Position numbers and translations under genes: made by a program. The notes beneath the pieces were generated by a model. The model was not told where the DNA came from, ran no database searches, and saw nothing but the letters and a program-made list of their open reading frames with translations. A stretch of DNA of 64,000 bases from Chloroflexota bacterium (GTDB lineage Bacteria > Chloroflexota > Anaerolineae > Anaerolineales > Villigracilaceae): NCBI GenBank assembly GCA_016235445.1, contig JACRLB010000020.1, positions 18,896 through 82,895 on the forward strand, read 5' to 3'. The stretch's first letter is position 1; each line of letters opens with the position of its first letter. Shown here one piece after another: positions 51,793 to 60,956 of the stretch.

Positions 51793-53757
51793 ATGATCAA
51801 TCAAAACGACAACTCACAAACCTCGATTATTGAACGAGCCACAGACTATAAACCCCCACGCACCCTGCGCTCGTGGTTTATAGGCCGCCCTTTATCCACT
51901 GCGGATGCCCCTCATCAAACCATTGGAAAAGTGGTGGGGCTGGCGGTTTTTGCGTCTGATGCACTTTCTTCCACCGCGTACGCCACGCAGGAAATTTTAG
52001 GGGTAATCGCCGCCGCAGGCTCGATTGCCTATGGATATTTATTCCCCATTTCTCTTGCGATTATCGCGTTGCTGGCAATTGTCACCGTCTCGTATGAGCA
52101 GACGATTCATGCCTACCCTGGCGGGGGCGGCGCTTATATTGTGGCGCGCGATAATCTCGGTGAATTACCCGCACAGACTGCTGGCGCGGCTCTGCTTACA
52201 GATTACATCTTAACTGTGTCCGTTTCAATTTCAGCGGGGGTGGCTCAAATTGTATCTGCCTATCCCGACTTGTTCCCTTATCGTGTTTGGATCGCTGTGG
52301 TTGCCGTGTTTTTTATCATGTTGATAAACCTGCGAGGGGTCAAAGAGTCTGGGACAGCATTTGCAATTCCAACCTATTTTTTCGTAGTGATGATGGTCTT
52401 TACGGTTGGCTTTGGAATATTCCGTTACTTATCAGGCTCGCTAGGCATTGTGGTGGACCCTCCGCACTTTGAGGCGCACAATGTTATTTCAGTGATTACA
52501 CCTTTCATTTTGCTTCACGCTTTTGCCAACGGCACAACCGCCCTTACCGGTGTGGAAGCGATTTCCAATGGCATTACGGCCTTCAAAGAGCCGCGCAGTA
52601 AAAATGCAGGGGTCACCCTGATCTGGATGTCTTTGATCTTAGGCTCATTATTTCTTGGGCTTTCATTTCTCACCGGCGAGACCCATGCGGTGTTTTCCGA
52701 GGAAGAAACCGTGATTTCTCAATTGGCGCGAACGATCTACGGCGGCAGAGGCATTCTATATCTTATGTTGATCTCCGGCACCACGGTCATTCTTATTATG
52801 GCGGCGAATACAGCATTTGCAGATTTCCCCCGTTTAGGCGCGCTTCATGCCGGTGATGGTTTCCTTCCACGCCAGCTTACCTATCGCGGAAGCCGTCTGG
52901 TTTATTCGCGCGGTATTGTATCTCTGGCAGTAATTGCATCCATCTTGATTATTATTTTTCAAGCGAGTGTGACACGGCTCATCCCGCTTTATGCAATCGG
53001 GGTATTCCTTTCCTTTACGCTCTCACAGGCGGGCATGGCGTGCCGCTGGTGGAAGATAGGCCATCTGGAAGAAGGTGTGGAAATCGTTGAGCCAGGTTCC
53101 ACGCTGAAATATGAAAACGGCTGGCAGTACAGAATGGTGATCAACGGTTTTGGCGCCGTTTGTACAGCGATTGTGATGGTTGTATTTGCGGCAACAAAAT
53201 TTAGAGAGGGCGCCTGGGTGGTGCTGATCCTAACCCCGGTATTGGTAACGATCTTTTTTTCAATTCATCATCACTACAAGCGGCTTGCCAAAAAACTCTC
53301 GCTCGATAACTTCGGCGTTATCCCCCCGCGCACCATTCGTCACCGCGTGATCATGCCGGTCAGCGGCGTGCATCAGGGCACACTGGCGGCGCTTCGGTAC
53401 GCGCGCATGTTGTCAGATGATGTGACGGCGGTGCATGTCTCGGTGGAACCGGCGGATGCTGAAAAGGTCCGCCAGAAGTGGGAAACGTGGGGCGAGGGCG
53501 TGCGCATGGTGATGCTGGATTCACCCTACCGTCTCTTCCTTGAACCATTACTGGGATACATCGCCGACATTGCAAGACAACGCCAATCTGGTGAAACCAT
53601 CACAATAGTTGTGCCAGAATTTGTTGCCGAAAGCCGCCTGACTGAAACTCTACACACGAACACCGCCGATCTTCTTCGCAGTCAGCTTAAACGTCAACAT
53701 GGTGTCGTTATCATCAACGTGCCGTATCATGTTCATGATGAAGGCGGCGAACAATAG
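51793..53757 (+). CDS. KimA/YdaO-type potassium uptake permease (APC superfamily)
   Basis: 654 residues, twelve membrane segments, then a cytoplasmic Usp-like domain of about 150 residues (HRVIMPVSGVHQGTLAALRY, ITIVVPEFV). Motifs ASDALSSTAYATQEIL at the first unwound helix and YPGGGGAYIVARDNLGE match the KimA group of proton-coupled potassium importers rather than amino-acid permeases. In Firmicutes such genes are controlled by c-di-AMP through a riboswitch, but no riboswitch fits the 30-base gap here. It forms a plausible potassium homeostasis unit with the KdpDE-like genes. Confidence 0.85.
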   Translation: MINQNDNSQTSIIERATDYKPPRTLRSWFIGRPLSTADAPHQTIGKVVGLAVFASDALSSTAYATQEILGVIAAAGSIAYGYLFPISLAIIALLAIVTVSYEQTIHAYPGGGGAYIVARDNLGELPAQTAGAALLTDYILTVSVSISAGVAQIVSAYPDLFPYRVWIAVVAVFFIMLINLRGVKESGTAFAIPTYFFVVMMVFTVGFGIFRYLSGSLGIVVDPPHFEAHNVISVITPFILLHAFANGTTALTGVEAISNGITAFKEPRSKNAGVTLIWMSLILGSLFLGLSFLTGETHAVFSEEETVISQLARTIYGGRGILYLMLISGTTVILIMAANTAFADFPRLGALHAGDGFLPRQLTYRGSRLVYSRGIVSLAVIASILIIIFQASVTRLIPLYAIGVFLSFTLSQAGMACRWWKIGHLEEGVEIVEPGSTLKYENGWQYRMVINGFGAVCTAIVMVVFAATKFREGAWVVLILTPVLVTIFFSIHHHYKRLAKKLSLDNFGVIPPRTIRHRVIMPVSGVHQGTLAALRYARMLSDDVTAVHVSVEPADAEKVRQKWETWGEGVRMVMLDSPYRLFLEPLLGYIADIARQRQSGETITIVVPEFVAESRLTETLHTNTADLLRSQLKRQHGVVIINVPYHVHDEGGEQ

Positions 53758-53776
53758 ATGGATATCGACAAAAAAA

Positions 53777-53800
53777 AGACTCCCTCGGGTTGGGAGTCTT
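53777..53800 (-). terminator. Terminator of the tRNA-Pro gene
   Basis: AAGACTCCC / GGGAGTCTT stem, followed on the minus strand by eight T. Also faces the end of the permease gene. Confidence 0.8.
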
Positions 53801-53814
53801 ACGTACTCTGCCTG

Positions 53815-53888
53815 TCGGGGTGAGAGGATTTGAACCTCCGACCTCACGGACCCGAACCGTGCGCTCTACCGGTCTGAGCCACACCCCG
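53815..53888 (-). tRNA. tRNA-Pro(CGG)
   Basis: 74 bases. Acceptor stem CGGGGTG with CACCCCG and discriminator A; D-arm GGCTCAGACCGGTAGAGC; anticodon stem-loop CACGG-TTCGGGT-CCGTG with anticodon CGG reading CCG (proline); T-arm GGAGGTTCAAATCCTCT with GTTCAAATC. The CCA end is not encoded. Confidence 0.95.
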
Positions 53889-53953
53889 ATAGCGCCTCCC
53901 TCGGAAAGGAAAGCCTGCGAATTATACCATTGAGATTTTTTTTGGCAAGCCTG

Positions 53954-54883
53954 TTATGGATTCAGCATGATTTCAATGCTGTACAAGTACATATATTTTT
54001 GCAACTCCGAGTCAGCCACGCTGAGCAGGGGGTTATCCTGCCGCAAGGTAAGGCGGGCAAGAGTTGGCTCGGTCACTTTGTACGGCAGGGAAGTTTCAAA
54101 AGATTGGGTGGCAATTCCATCGAAGGTCAGCACCCGCGTGGAGATCGGCGAACCATTTGAAAGAACCAATTCCACAACGATGGGCTGATCGTTGAAAGGC
54201 GAGATGCGCCCCCTGAGGTTGACCTGCCCTGCGTAAAAATCGGCTTTTTCCTTCAAGCCTTCCACCATCACTCTTTCGTAGATCATATTGCCCGGCGGAT
54301 TAATTTGGGCAGAACCCACAGAATACAAAAGCACAGGCATCGTATTCAAAGCCTGAATACGCCCAAAATCATCCTTACTGCTGACGCGGATATAACCCGC
54401 CTCCGAAACCGCGCGGATCTCAAACTTCAGTTCAAACCTGCGGAAGATGCCCCTTTCATTTCGCGTTACTTTCTCAAGGTCACGATAAAGCACGCGGCCA
54501 TCCTCGCCCAGCAAATCCACCTGCACCACTTCACTTTCGCCAGAGACAAGCTCCATTTGCAAATTAATCGGAGAAACCAGGCTGGATGCAGGCCCCGGAG
54601 TCAAAAAGCGGATTTGAGCAAAGTCTGTAAAGCCTGCCGCAAAAGTTGGCGTGGGGCTGGCAATTTCCGTCAACAAAATTGGGAGCTCGGTTGAAATGGG
54701 TATTTCAGTGGAAGGCACAGTTAACGTCAACGCATCCGCTGTGGCGAAAGCGGCCTGGCCGGTGAGGGCAACCACCGTCGGGAGGTAATCAGGCGGGAGC
54801 GCCGTCGGCGTGGATTCTATACTTTGCGAGCAGGCAGATAAAAGTCCAAGGAAAGAGGCGAGGATGAATATCTTTTTCTTCAT
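53954..54883 (-). CDS. Lipoprotein of unknown function
   Basis: 309 residues. Lipoprotein signal MKKKIFILASFLGLLSACSQ, a Thr/Pro-rich stretch (30-80), then two beta-rich Ig-like repeats: FLTPGPASSLVSPINLQMEL and GNMIYERVMVEGLKEKADFY to the end. Both read as TPGPxSxVxSPxxV-type domains found in Chloroflexota surface proteins. Start 54883 is chosen because it opens a perfect lipobox signal, though the RBS is weak. Probably surface exposed; function unknown. Confidence 0.75.
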   Translation of the reverse strand: MKKKIFILASFLGLLSACSQSIESTPTALPPDYLPTVVALTGQAAFATADALTLTVPSTEIPISTELPILLTEIASPTPTFAAGFTDFAQIRFLTPGPASSLVSPINLQMELVSGESEVVQVDLLGEDGRVLYRDLEKVTRNERGIFRRFELKFEIRAVSEAGYIRVSSKDDFGRIQALNTMPVLLYSVGSAQINPPGNMIYERVMVEGLKEKADFYAGQVNLRGRISPFNDQPIVVELVLSNGSPISTRVLTFDGIATQSFETSLPYKVTEPTLARLTLRQDNPLLSVADSELQKYMYLYSIEIMLNP

Positions 54884-54905
54884 GTGGATGGGATTCGAAT
54901 CAATC

Positions 54906-54986
54906 GTCCCGCAAGCTGGTTGCAAAAACAAATAACCCAACCCTTCGACAAGCTCAGGGCAAGCTTGCGGGACAGTTTTTTTTTTT
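54906..54986. repeat. Inverted repeat with T-run after the M32 peptidase gene
   Basis: GTCCCGCAAGCT (54906-54917) / AGCTTGCGGGAC (54962-54973), perfect 12 bp, with a CCTTCGACAAGCTCAGGGCA repeat fragment in the loop and a run of twelve T immediately after (plus strand). It lies between the carboxypeptidase stop and the lipoprotein start. Confidence 0.55.
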
Positions 54987-56481
54987 ACAGCCCGTAAATG
55001 CCGCTGTATTTCTTCGTCAAATAGCGGACGTAGGCGGCAGAGTCAATTCTTTCGCCAGTGGCCTTTTGCACAAGGTCTTGCGGATCGTACTTGTGCCCGT
55101 GGATGTGAATCTTTTCGCGCAACCAGCCGAGGAGCGAGCCAAACTTGCCCTTGCGAATCTGCTCTTCCAAATCGGGGATGTCTTTGTTGATAGCCTCCCA
55201 CAACTGCGCAGAGATGATGTTGCCCAGCGCATACGTGGAGAAGTACCCGATCATGCCGCCCGACCAATGCACATCCTGTAAAACACCCTTCGCGTTGTTC
55301 GGCGGGACGATGCCAAGATATTCCTGCATTTTCGCATTCCAAATTTCAGGCAGGTCTTTGACGGCGATACTGCCATCCACCATGCCGATCTCGATTTCGA
55401 GGCGGAGCATGATGTGCAGGTTGTAGGTGGCTTCATCGGCATTCACGCGGATGAGGGAAGGCTCCACTTTGTTGATGCCCTTGTAAAACGATTTCGCGGT
55501 CACACCGTCCAACTGCGAGGGGAAGGCTTTTTTCAATTCGGGGAAGAAATGCTCGCAAAACGGAAGCGAACGCCCGACAAGATTTTCCCACATCCGCGAT
55601 TGCGACTCATGCACCGCAAGCGAAGTGCCATTTGCAAGCGCAGTGCGTTCGTAGGCGGGGTGGATGCCCTGCTCGTACATGGCATGTCCCGATTCGTGCA
55701 TGGCGCTGAAAATGGTGGCAATCGGGTTGCCATCTTCAAAACGATTCGTGATGCGAACGTCATTCACGCTGAACGATGTCTCGAACGGATGCGGGGCTTT
55801 GTCCTGCCTGCCGCGGCTGAAGTCATAACCAAACTCGGCAATAATCTTTTCACTGAAATCCCATAACTTCTTTTCGTTATATTTCTTGTGCAGGAAATCA
55901 TCCTTCACCTGTTTTGCAGAAGCAATCGCCTTGATCAATTCCACCTGCTTCGGGCGCAGGTTTCCAAAAATCTCGCGCACTTCGGCGGTCTTCATACCAG
56001 GCTCGAAATCATCCAGCAAAATATCGTAGGGATGGTCGGCCGGCGGGAAGAAGGAAACGTATTTCTTTACCAGTTCCACCACTTTTTCAAGATGCGGTTG
56101 AAAGATGGAGAAATCCGATTTCGATTTCGCTTCGACCCACGCTTCAAAAGCCTTCGACGCAACAATAGCCTGCTCCGCAACAAACGAAGGCGGCACAAGT
56201 TTGGCCTTCTCGTAATTACGCGAAGCCACGCGAATCATCGCGCCGTCATCGGTCTCGGCATCGGCGTATTCTTTCTTCAAATCTTCCAGCAAACCGCCGA
56301 CTTCATCGGAAGTAAATTTTTCCTGCACAATTTTGCCGAGGGTGGCAAGCTGTTGCCCGCGCGCCTCGCTTCCGCCGGGCGGCATGTTCACCTGCTCATC
56401 CCAGCCCAGCACGCTCGCGGCATGGTTCAAATCGGAAACTTCACCAAGGATTTGCTTTAGCTGATTCAACTTTTCAGACAT
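54985..56481 (-). CDS. Carboxypeptidase Taq family (M32 metallopeptidase)
   Basis: 498 residues. Zinc motif H262-E-S-G-H266 in FSAMHESGHAMYEQG, the family's DPF/HPF motif region HPFETSFSVNDVRITNR, and the ES region HESQSRMWENLVGRS. Removes C-terminal amino acids from peptides in the cytoplasm, which fits a peptide- and amino-acid-using lifestyle. GGAGG-type site (CTGGAGG) precedes the ATG. Monocistronic; followed by a repeat. Confidence 0.95.
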   Translation of the reverse strand: MSEKLNQLKQILGEVSDLNHAASVLGWDEQVNMPPGGSEARGQQLATLGKIVQEKFTSDEVGGLLEDLKKEYADAETDDGAMIRVASRNYEKAKLVPPSFVAEQAIVASKAFEAWVEAKSKSDFSIFQPHLEKVVELVKKYVSFFPPADHPYDILLDDFEPGMKTAEVREIFGNLRPKQVELIKAIASAKQVKDDFLHKKYNEKKLWDFSEKIIAEFGYDFSRGRQDKAPHPFETSFSVNDVRITNRFEDGNPIATIFSAMHESGHAMYEQGIHPAYERTALANGTSLAVHESQSRMWENLVGRSLPFCEHFFPELKKAFPSQLDGVTAKSFYKGINKVEPSLIRVNADEATYNLHIMLRLEIEIGMVDGSIAVKDLPEIWNAKMQEYLGIVPPNNAKGVLQDVHWSGGMIGYFSTYALGNIISAQLWEAINKDIPDLEEQIRKGKFGSLLGWLREKIHIHGHKYDPQDLVQKATGERIDSAAYVRYLTKKYSGIYGL

Positions 56482-56507
56482 GGAAACCTCCAGGGGGATA
56501 ATTTAAT

Positions 56508-56602
56508 CGTCATTGCGAACCGCCGCTCTTGAATTTCGGCGGCGAAGCAATCTCGCTGCTGAGATTGCTTCGGACAAAAACAAGAGCGTCCTCGCAATGA
56601 CG
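56508..56602. repeat. CGTCATTGCGA-type dispersed palindromic repeat, copy 2
   Basis: CGTCATTGCGAACCG ... GCGAAGCAATCTC / GAGATTGCTTCGG ... CCTCGCAATGACG. Same family as 31531-31622, here upstream of the M32 peptidase gene. Confidence 0.8.
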
Positions 56603-56737
56603 GGTGGTGCGACACGACAAAACGCCTCCCGCCTAACGGATGCCTGATTCTGTTTTCTCAGGCATTATTTCCGCTTTGGCAATCAGCGTCTCACAGTGGG
56701 ATTGTATCGTAATTGTAGGACAAATTGACAATTTGTC

Positions 56738-57457
56738 CTACGGGCACTTGTGTTCCTCGCCCAACCCATTGATGGTGATGTAAGCCGTCACCCCTTCGCG
56801 GATTTCAATTTCCTGCGCTTCGGGTTCACCGGGGACGAACAAGTCGTAGGCCACGTAAGAGCCAGGGTTGACCTGCACTTCATTTTTATATTGAGCATTT
56901 GTGTACAACGAAGACAGGTAAATTTCGCCGGGCGCGATGAACATGTCATGCTCTGTGCAATTTTTGATGTAGGCAGGCAGGGGCCAGTCGGTAAAAGTGA
57001 AATCGGGCAGTTGACTCAAGTCACCGTCCACTTTGGAATACATGGTTTGAATGGACACCCAGCCTGTTGTCTCCGAGTCGGGGATGTTGATTTGCACCCA
57101 GTCCGAAAGCACATCCTGCGCGATGACGCGGGCGCTGGCGCCTTTGCTTAAAACGCCGATTGGGTTGTAGGGCAGGCCCGGCCCGCGGCGGATGAAGATG
57201 TTGCCAGTCGCCGCGGTGATGGTGACAGAAGGCAGAGGCGTAGGCAAAATGACCACAGCCGTGGGAGCAAGCGTCGGCGGGGGCGAAGCGAGAGGCGTGG
57301 AGTCTTGGATGGCAGGCGATGGAATGTCAGCCGTTGCAGTTGGCGATTCCGAATCTACGGTCTGCCGTCCATTGTCTGCGGCCTGCGGTCTAAACAGACA
57401 TCCCTGCAAAAGAACGGCAAGGGACAGGATCGAAATAATCTTTCTAAAAACAGACAT
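56738..57457 (-). CDS. Lipoprotein with SH3b domain
   Basis: 239 residues. Lipoprotein signal MSVFRKIISILSLAVLLQGC, a Thr/Pro/Ser linker (about 25-75), a bacterial SH3 domain (ITAATGNIFIRRGPGLPYNP, WVQINIPDSETTGWVS) and a C-terminal beta domain with a possible disulfide (KNCTEHD, EHKCP). SH3b domains often bind cell-wall or surface polymers. The stop of the upstream permease gene is only 2 bases from its ATG (57457/57460), so it belongs to the efflux operon. Confidence 0.78.
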   Translation of the reverse strand: MSVFRKIISILSLAVLLQGCLFRPQAADNGRQTVDSESPTATADIPSPAIQDSTPLASPPPTLAPTAVVILPTPLPSVTITAATGNIFIRRGPGLPYNPIGVLSKGASARVIAQDVLSDWVQINIPDSETTGWVSIQTMYSKVDGDLSQLPDFTFTDWPLPAYIKNCTEHDMFIAPGEIYLSSLYTNAQYKNEVQVNPGSYVAYDLFVPGEPEAQEIEIREGVTAYITINGLGEEHKCP

Positions 57458-57459
57458 GG

Positions 57460-58719
57460 CTACTCGTAACGCAAGGCTTCGACAGGTTCTAAATTTGCGG
57501 CGCGGCTGGCGGGGTAAATTCCGAAGAACAGGCCGATGATAGCGGAGAAACTCGTCGAAAGGATGATTGCATCCGAGCCGACGATGGGGGTGAAGTTATT
57601 GCCCGTTGCCGTGGCCACCTGCCCCACGATAAAAGCGATGAGCCAGCCAAACATGATGCCGATGATGCCGCCGATCAAACTAAGCAGGGATGACTCGGTG
57701 AGGAATTGCAGGAGGATATCGCGTTTGCGCGCGCCCAGGGCTTTGCGTAGACCGATCTCACGGGTGCGTTCGGTGACGGAAACCAGCATGATGTTCATGA
57801 TGCCAATGCCGCCCACGAGCAGGGAGATGCCCGCGATACCGCCGAGGAAGATGGTGAGCACGCCCGTGATGGTTTCAAAGGTGGAAAGAAAATCCTGCTG
57901 GGTGAAGACTGTGAAATCGTCCACACCGATGGGCGTGCGGTGGCGCTGACGGATGATATTGGCGATCTCTTCCGATGCCAGCGGAACTGATTCAGCGGAT
58001 GTGGCTTGCACGAAAATTACATCCACTTCGTCACGCGAACTGCGTTTGATGAGGCGCGCCTGCGCCGTGGTAAATGGAATGTAGGCGGCGTTATCTTCAC
58101 TGCCAAATGCGCCGCCGCCCTTTGCCACCAGAATGCCAATCACACGGAAAGGCTGGCCTTCGATGCGGATGGTTTCACCCACCACCCCATCTGCATGACC
58201 AAAGATTGCTTCGGCTGTTTCAGGCCCAAGCACCACCACAGACATGCGCCCGAGGTTATGCTCTTCATTGATAAATTCGCCTTCGGCCAATTCCATATTG
58301 CGGACGGCGGCATAGTCTGGCGTGACGCCTGAAATGCTGGTGGTTGAATTTTCGCCCGCAAAGGTCAGCGTGCCATTGCCTTGAATGGCCGGCGCAACTG
58401 ATTCCACAGAAGGCGCGGCGAATCGGTCGGCGATTGCTTCGGCATCTGCCAATGTGAGCGGACGGAAATTATTACCGCTTCGCTGGTCGCCGCCGGGGCC
58501 GGGCGGCCCTTCAGGAGGCGGGCCGCTAAAAACGAACAAAAGATTTGTGCCAATGCTGGAAATGGAACCCGTGATGGAAGCCTGCGCGCCGTTGCCCACA
58601 GCCAGCATGGCGATCACCGCCGCCACGCCGATGACAATTCCAAGCACGGTGAGACCCGAACGCATTTTGTTGCCGTTCAAACTTTCGAGCGCTTCAAAGA
58701 TGGCTTGTGTAAAACTCAT
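57460..58719 (-). CDS. MacB-type ABC transporter permease
   Basis: 419 residues. Four membrane helices in MacB order: one near 20-45 ([21 protein letters not shown]), a large extracytoplasmic MacB_PCD domain (50-270), and three in the C-terminal FtsX domain ([21 protein letters not shown]). The shoulder motif [20 protein letters not shown] contacts the ATPase. The periplasmic part has a Pro/Gly-rich insert ([17 protein letters not shown]). Start overlaps the ATPase stop by 4 bases. Works as mechanotransmission-type efflux of lipopeptides, drugs or export of lipoproteins. Confidence 0.92.
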   Translation of the reverse strand: MSFTQAIFEALESLNGNKMRSGLTVLGIVIGVAAVIAMLAVGNGAQASITGSISSIGTNLLFVFSGPPPEGPPGPGGDQRSGNNFRPLTLADAEAIADRFAAPSVESVAPAIQGNGTLTFAGENSTTSISGVTPDYAAVRNMELAEGEFINEEHNLGRMSVVVLGPETAEAIFGHADGVVGETIRIEGQPFRVIGILVAKGGGAFGSEDNAAYIPFTTAQARLIKRSSRDEVDVIFVQATSAESVPLASEEIANIIRQRHRTPIGVDDFTVFTQQDFLSTFETITGVLTIFLGGIAGISLLVGGIGIMNIMLVSVTERTREIGLRKALGARKRDILLQFLTESSLLSLIGGIIGIMFGWLIAFIVGQVATATGNNFTPIVGSDAIILSTSFSAIIGLFFGIYPASRAANLEPVEALRYE

Positions 58720-59417
58720 TTCTTCCTCCCATTGTCTACAACAGACTGATCATCCAGCTCACCGTCACGCAAGCGGATGACGCGCTGGGTCTGCTCGGCA
58801 ATGTTGGGGTCGTGCGTCACGATAATCAGCGTGGTGCCGCGTTCCTTGTTGAGGGTGAGCAAAAGGTTCATAATCTCTTTGCCTACTTTTGAATCAAGGT
58901 TGCCCGTCGGCTCATCCGCCATGATGATGGCGGGGTTGTTGACGAGAGCGCGGGCCACCGCCACACGCTGTTGCTGTCCGCCGGAAAGCTCATAGGGGCG
59001 GTGCGTCATGCGGTCTTGCAAACCCACCGCTTCGAGCGCGGCCTGGGCGCGTTCGCGGCGGCCTTCGGTTAAACCCGCGTAACGCAATGGCAGTTCCACA
59101 TTCCCCAACGCCGTCAGGCGTGAAAGCAAATTGAAACTTTGAAAAACAAAACCAACCTTGCGATTGCGAACGCTGGCAAGCTGGTCGTCATTCATTTCCG
59201 CAACCGATTCGCCATCCAAAATATACTCGCCAGAAGTCGGCCTGTCCAAACAGCCGAGCGTGTTCATCATGGTGGATTTCCCCGACCCCGAAGGCCCCAT
59301 AATGGAAATCATTTCGCCGCGCTCGATATTGAATGAAACATCGCGCAACGCCCGCACTTCGAACTCACCCATCATGTAGGTCTTTGTCAGGTTACGCGCT
59401 TCGATCACCAAATCCAT
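58716..59417 (-). CDS. MacB/LolD-type ABC transporter ATP-binding protein
   Basis: 233 residues from ATG 59417, preceded by GGAGG. Walker [10 protein letters not shown], signature [15 protein letters not shown], Walker [14 protein letters not shown]-loop THDPNIAE. Ends after a short Asp-rich tail. Drives the permease at 57460; the adaptor gene lies immediately upstream. Confidence 0.93.
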   Translation of the reverse strand: MDLVIEARNLTKTYMMGEFEVRALRDVSFNIERGEMISIMGPSGSGKSTMMNTLGCLDRPTSGEYILDGESVAEMNDDQLASVRNRKVGFVFQSFNLLSRLTALGNVELPLRYAGLTEGRRERAQAALEAVGLQDRMTHRPYELSGGQQQRVAVARALVNNPAIIMADEPTGNLDSKVGKEIMNLLLTLNKERGTTLIIVTHDPNIAEQTQRVIRLRDGELDDQSVVDNGRKK

Positions 59418-59418
59418 A

Positions 59419-60675
59419 TCAGCCTCCAAACGGCCCGCCATTTTGGGAAGGCGGATTGAGAATGATCAGATCGCCTTCCTTGACATCGCCTTCCACCACC
59501 ACACTGGCTGTATCAGATGAAGAACCGAGTCGGACTTTGACCGGAACTGGTTGCCCATCTACAAGCAGGTACACCACCCGGTCACCATCCACCAAACGGA
59601 CGGCGCGGTTGGGGATCAGCACCACATCCTTCACCTCTTCCACCACAATGTTGACGGCGGCGGTCATGCCGGGCTTCACCAGTTCATCGGCATCGGTCAA
59701 TTCAATCGTCACCGTAAAACTGACCACACCCTGCACCGTGTCACCAGACTGGCCGACTTGCGCGATCTCACCATGATATTCCCTGCCGAGGATGGCATCG
59801 AAGGTAAGCGTGGCAGGCTGTCCGACAGAAACGCTGTTGATATCCACCTCCGAAACCTGAACATCCACGAGCAAACGGGAAAGGTCGTCCACCCGATAGC
59901 CGATTTTCCCAGCGTTGACCTGGTCTCCAACAACGGGGCTGGCCTGGGTAATGCTTCCATCGAAGGGAGCGATCAGGTGCGCCATATTCAACGTGGATTG
60001 CGCCGCGGCCACCCGCGCTTCGGCGGCGGCAACTTCGGCTGAGTCCGCGCCGCCCAGCAGGCGTTCGTAGGCGCGGCGGGCATCATCCAGCCGGGATTCT
60101 GCGAGCGCAAGGTCTTTATCAGCCTGGGCGATGGTTTCTGCGCTGGCATAGCCTTTGTATTGTCTCACTTTCAAAATGCCGAATTCATAATAGTAGTCTG
60201 TGATGTCTATTTTGCCGTTGAGTTTCATGCGCCAGTTGTAGGCTTTCTCGTAGGATTTTTCGGCGTTGTCCACAGATTTCTGCGCTTCCAAACGCGCCGT
60301 GTCGGAAGAGAGCAAATCCTCCAACGCTTTTTGGGCGCTGACGAGGTCTGCTTCGGCGAGGATAATGTTCTGGCTTAGGGAATCTTTATCGAGACTGGCC
60401 AGCACATCGTCACGAGAGACGCGGGTTCCCACTTCCACGTGAACAGACTCCACGATCCCGTTCGTCTGCCAGATGAGGGTGGCGCTTTGCCTCGCGCGCA
60501 CGCTCCCCGTCGCCCCGACGGATGCGACCAAATTCCCGCGCTCGGCAGGTTCAGTTTGAAATGCAACCACCTCGTCTCCGCCGGCATTGGCGAAAACAAG
60601 CACAATCAAAACCAGGGTTACAACTCCCGCAACGATCCACGTTCTACGGGAAAATCTTGAAAAAAATTGTTTCAT
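59419..60675 (-). CDS. HlyD/MacA-type efflux adaptor protein
   Basis: 418 residues from ATG 60675 (GGAGG). One N-terminal membrane helix ([20 protein letters not shown]), lipoyl-like halves ([20 protein letters not shown] and [19 protein letters not shown]), a coiled coil of about 100 residues ([15 protein letters not shown] to [13 protein letters not shown]) and beta-barrel domains with [22 protein letters not shown]. It connects the MacB-like transporter to the envelope; in a cell without a second membrane it would sit on the outer face of the single membrane. Order: adaptor, ATPase, permease, SH3b lipoprotein. Confidence 0.9.
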   Translation of the reverse strand: MKQFFSRFSRRTWIVAGVVTLVLIVLVFANAGGDEVVAFQTEPAERGNLVASVGATGSVRARQSATLIWQTNGIVESVHVEVGTRVSRDDVLASLDKDSLSQNIILAEADLVSAQKALEDLLSSDTARLEAQKSVDNAEKSYEKAYNWRMKLNGKIDITDYYYEFGILKVRQYKGYASAETIAQADKDLALAESRLDDARRAYERLLGGADSAEVAAAEARVAAAQSTLNMAHLIAPFDGSITQASPVVGDQVNAGKIGYRVDDLSRLLVDVQVSEVDINSVSVGQPATLTFDAILGREYHGEIAQVGQSGDTVQGVVSFTVTIELTDADELVKPGMTAAVNIVVEEVKDVVLIPNRAVRLVDGDRVVYLLVDGQPVPVKVRLGSSSDTASVVVEGDVKEGDLIILNPPSQNGGPFGG

Positions 60676-60956
60676 TATAGGGTTCCTCCAGAATACAGTC
60701 AGCCCGCAGAGTTGCGATCTTACGAGCATGCCGATTCAGTGTATCAAACGAATGTGTAAAAATTGTGTGGTTATATTCTAATTCAGCGCCTTAGTAACAA
60801 AGCATGTTGCCGGCCTCCATTAATAATTGTCTAATAGAAATACGTGACGATTGTCGTTTGGTTTTGTGACATTTACGCCTATGTCTGTCCAAATAGATTA
60901 GGTATCATCACACAGACCTTATATGTACGGTTTTGAAATTGATTCGGAGGCATGAT

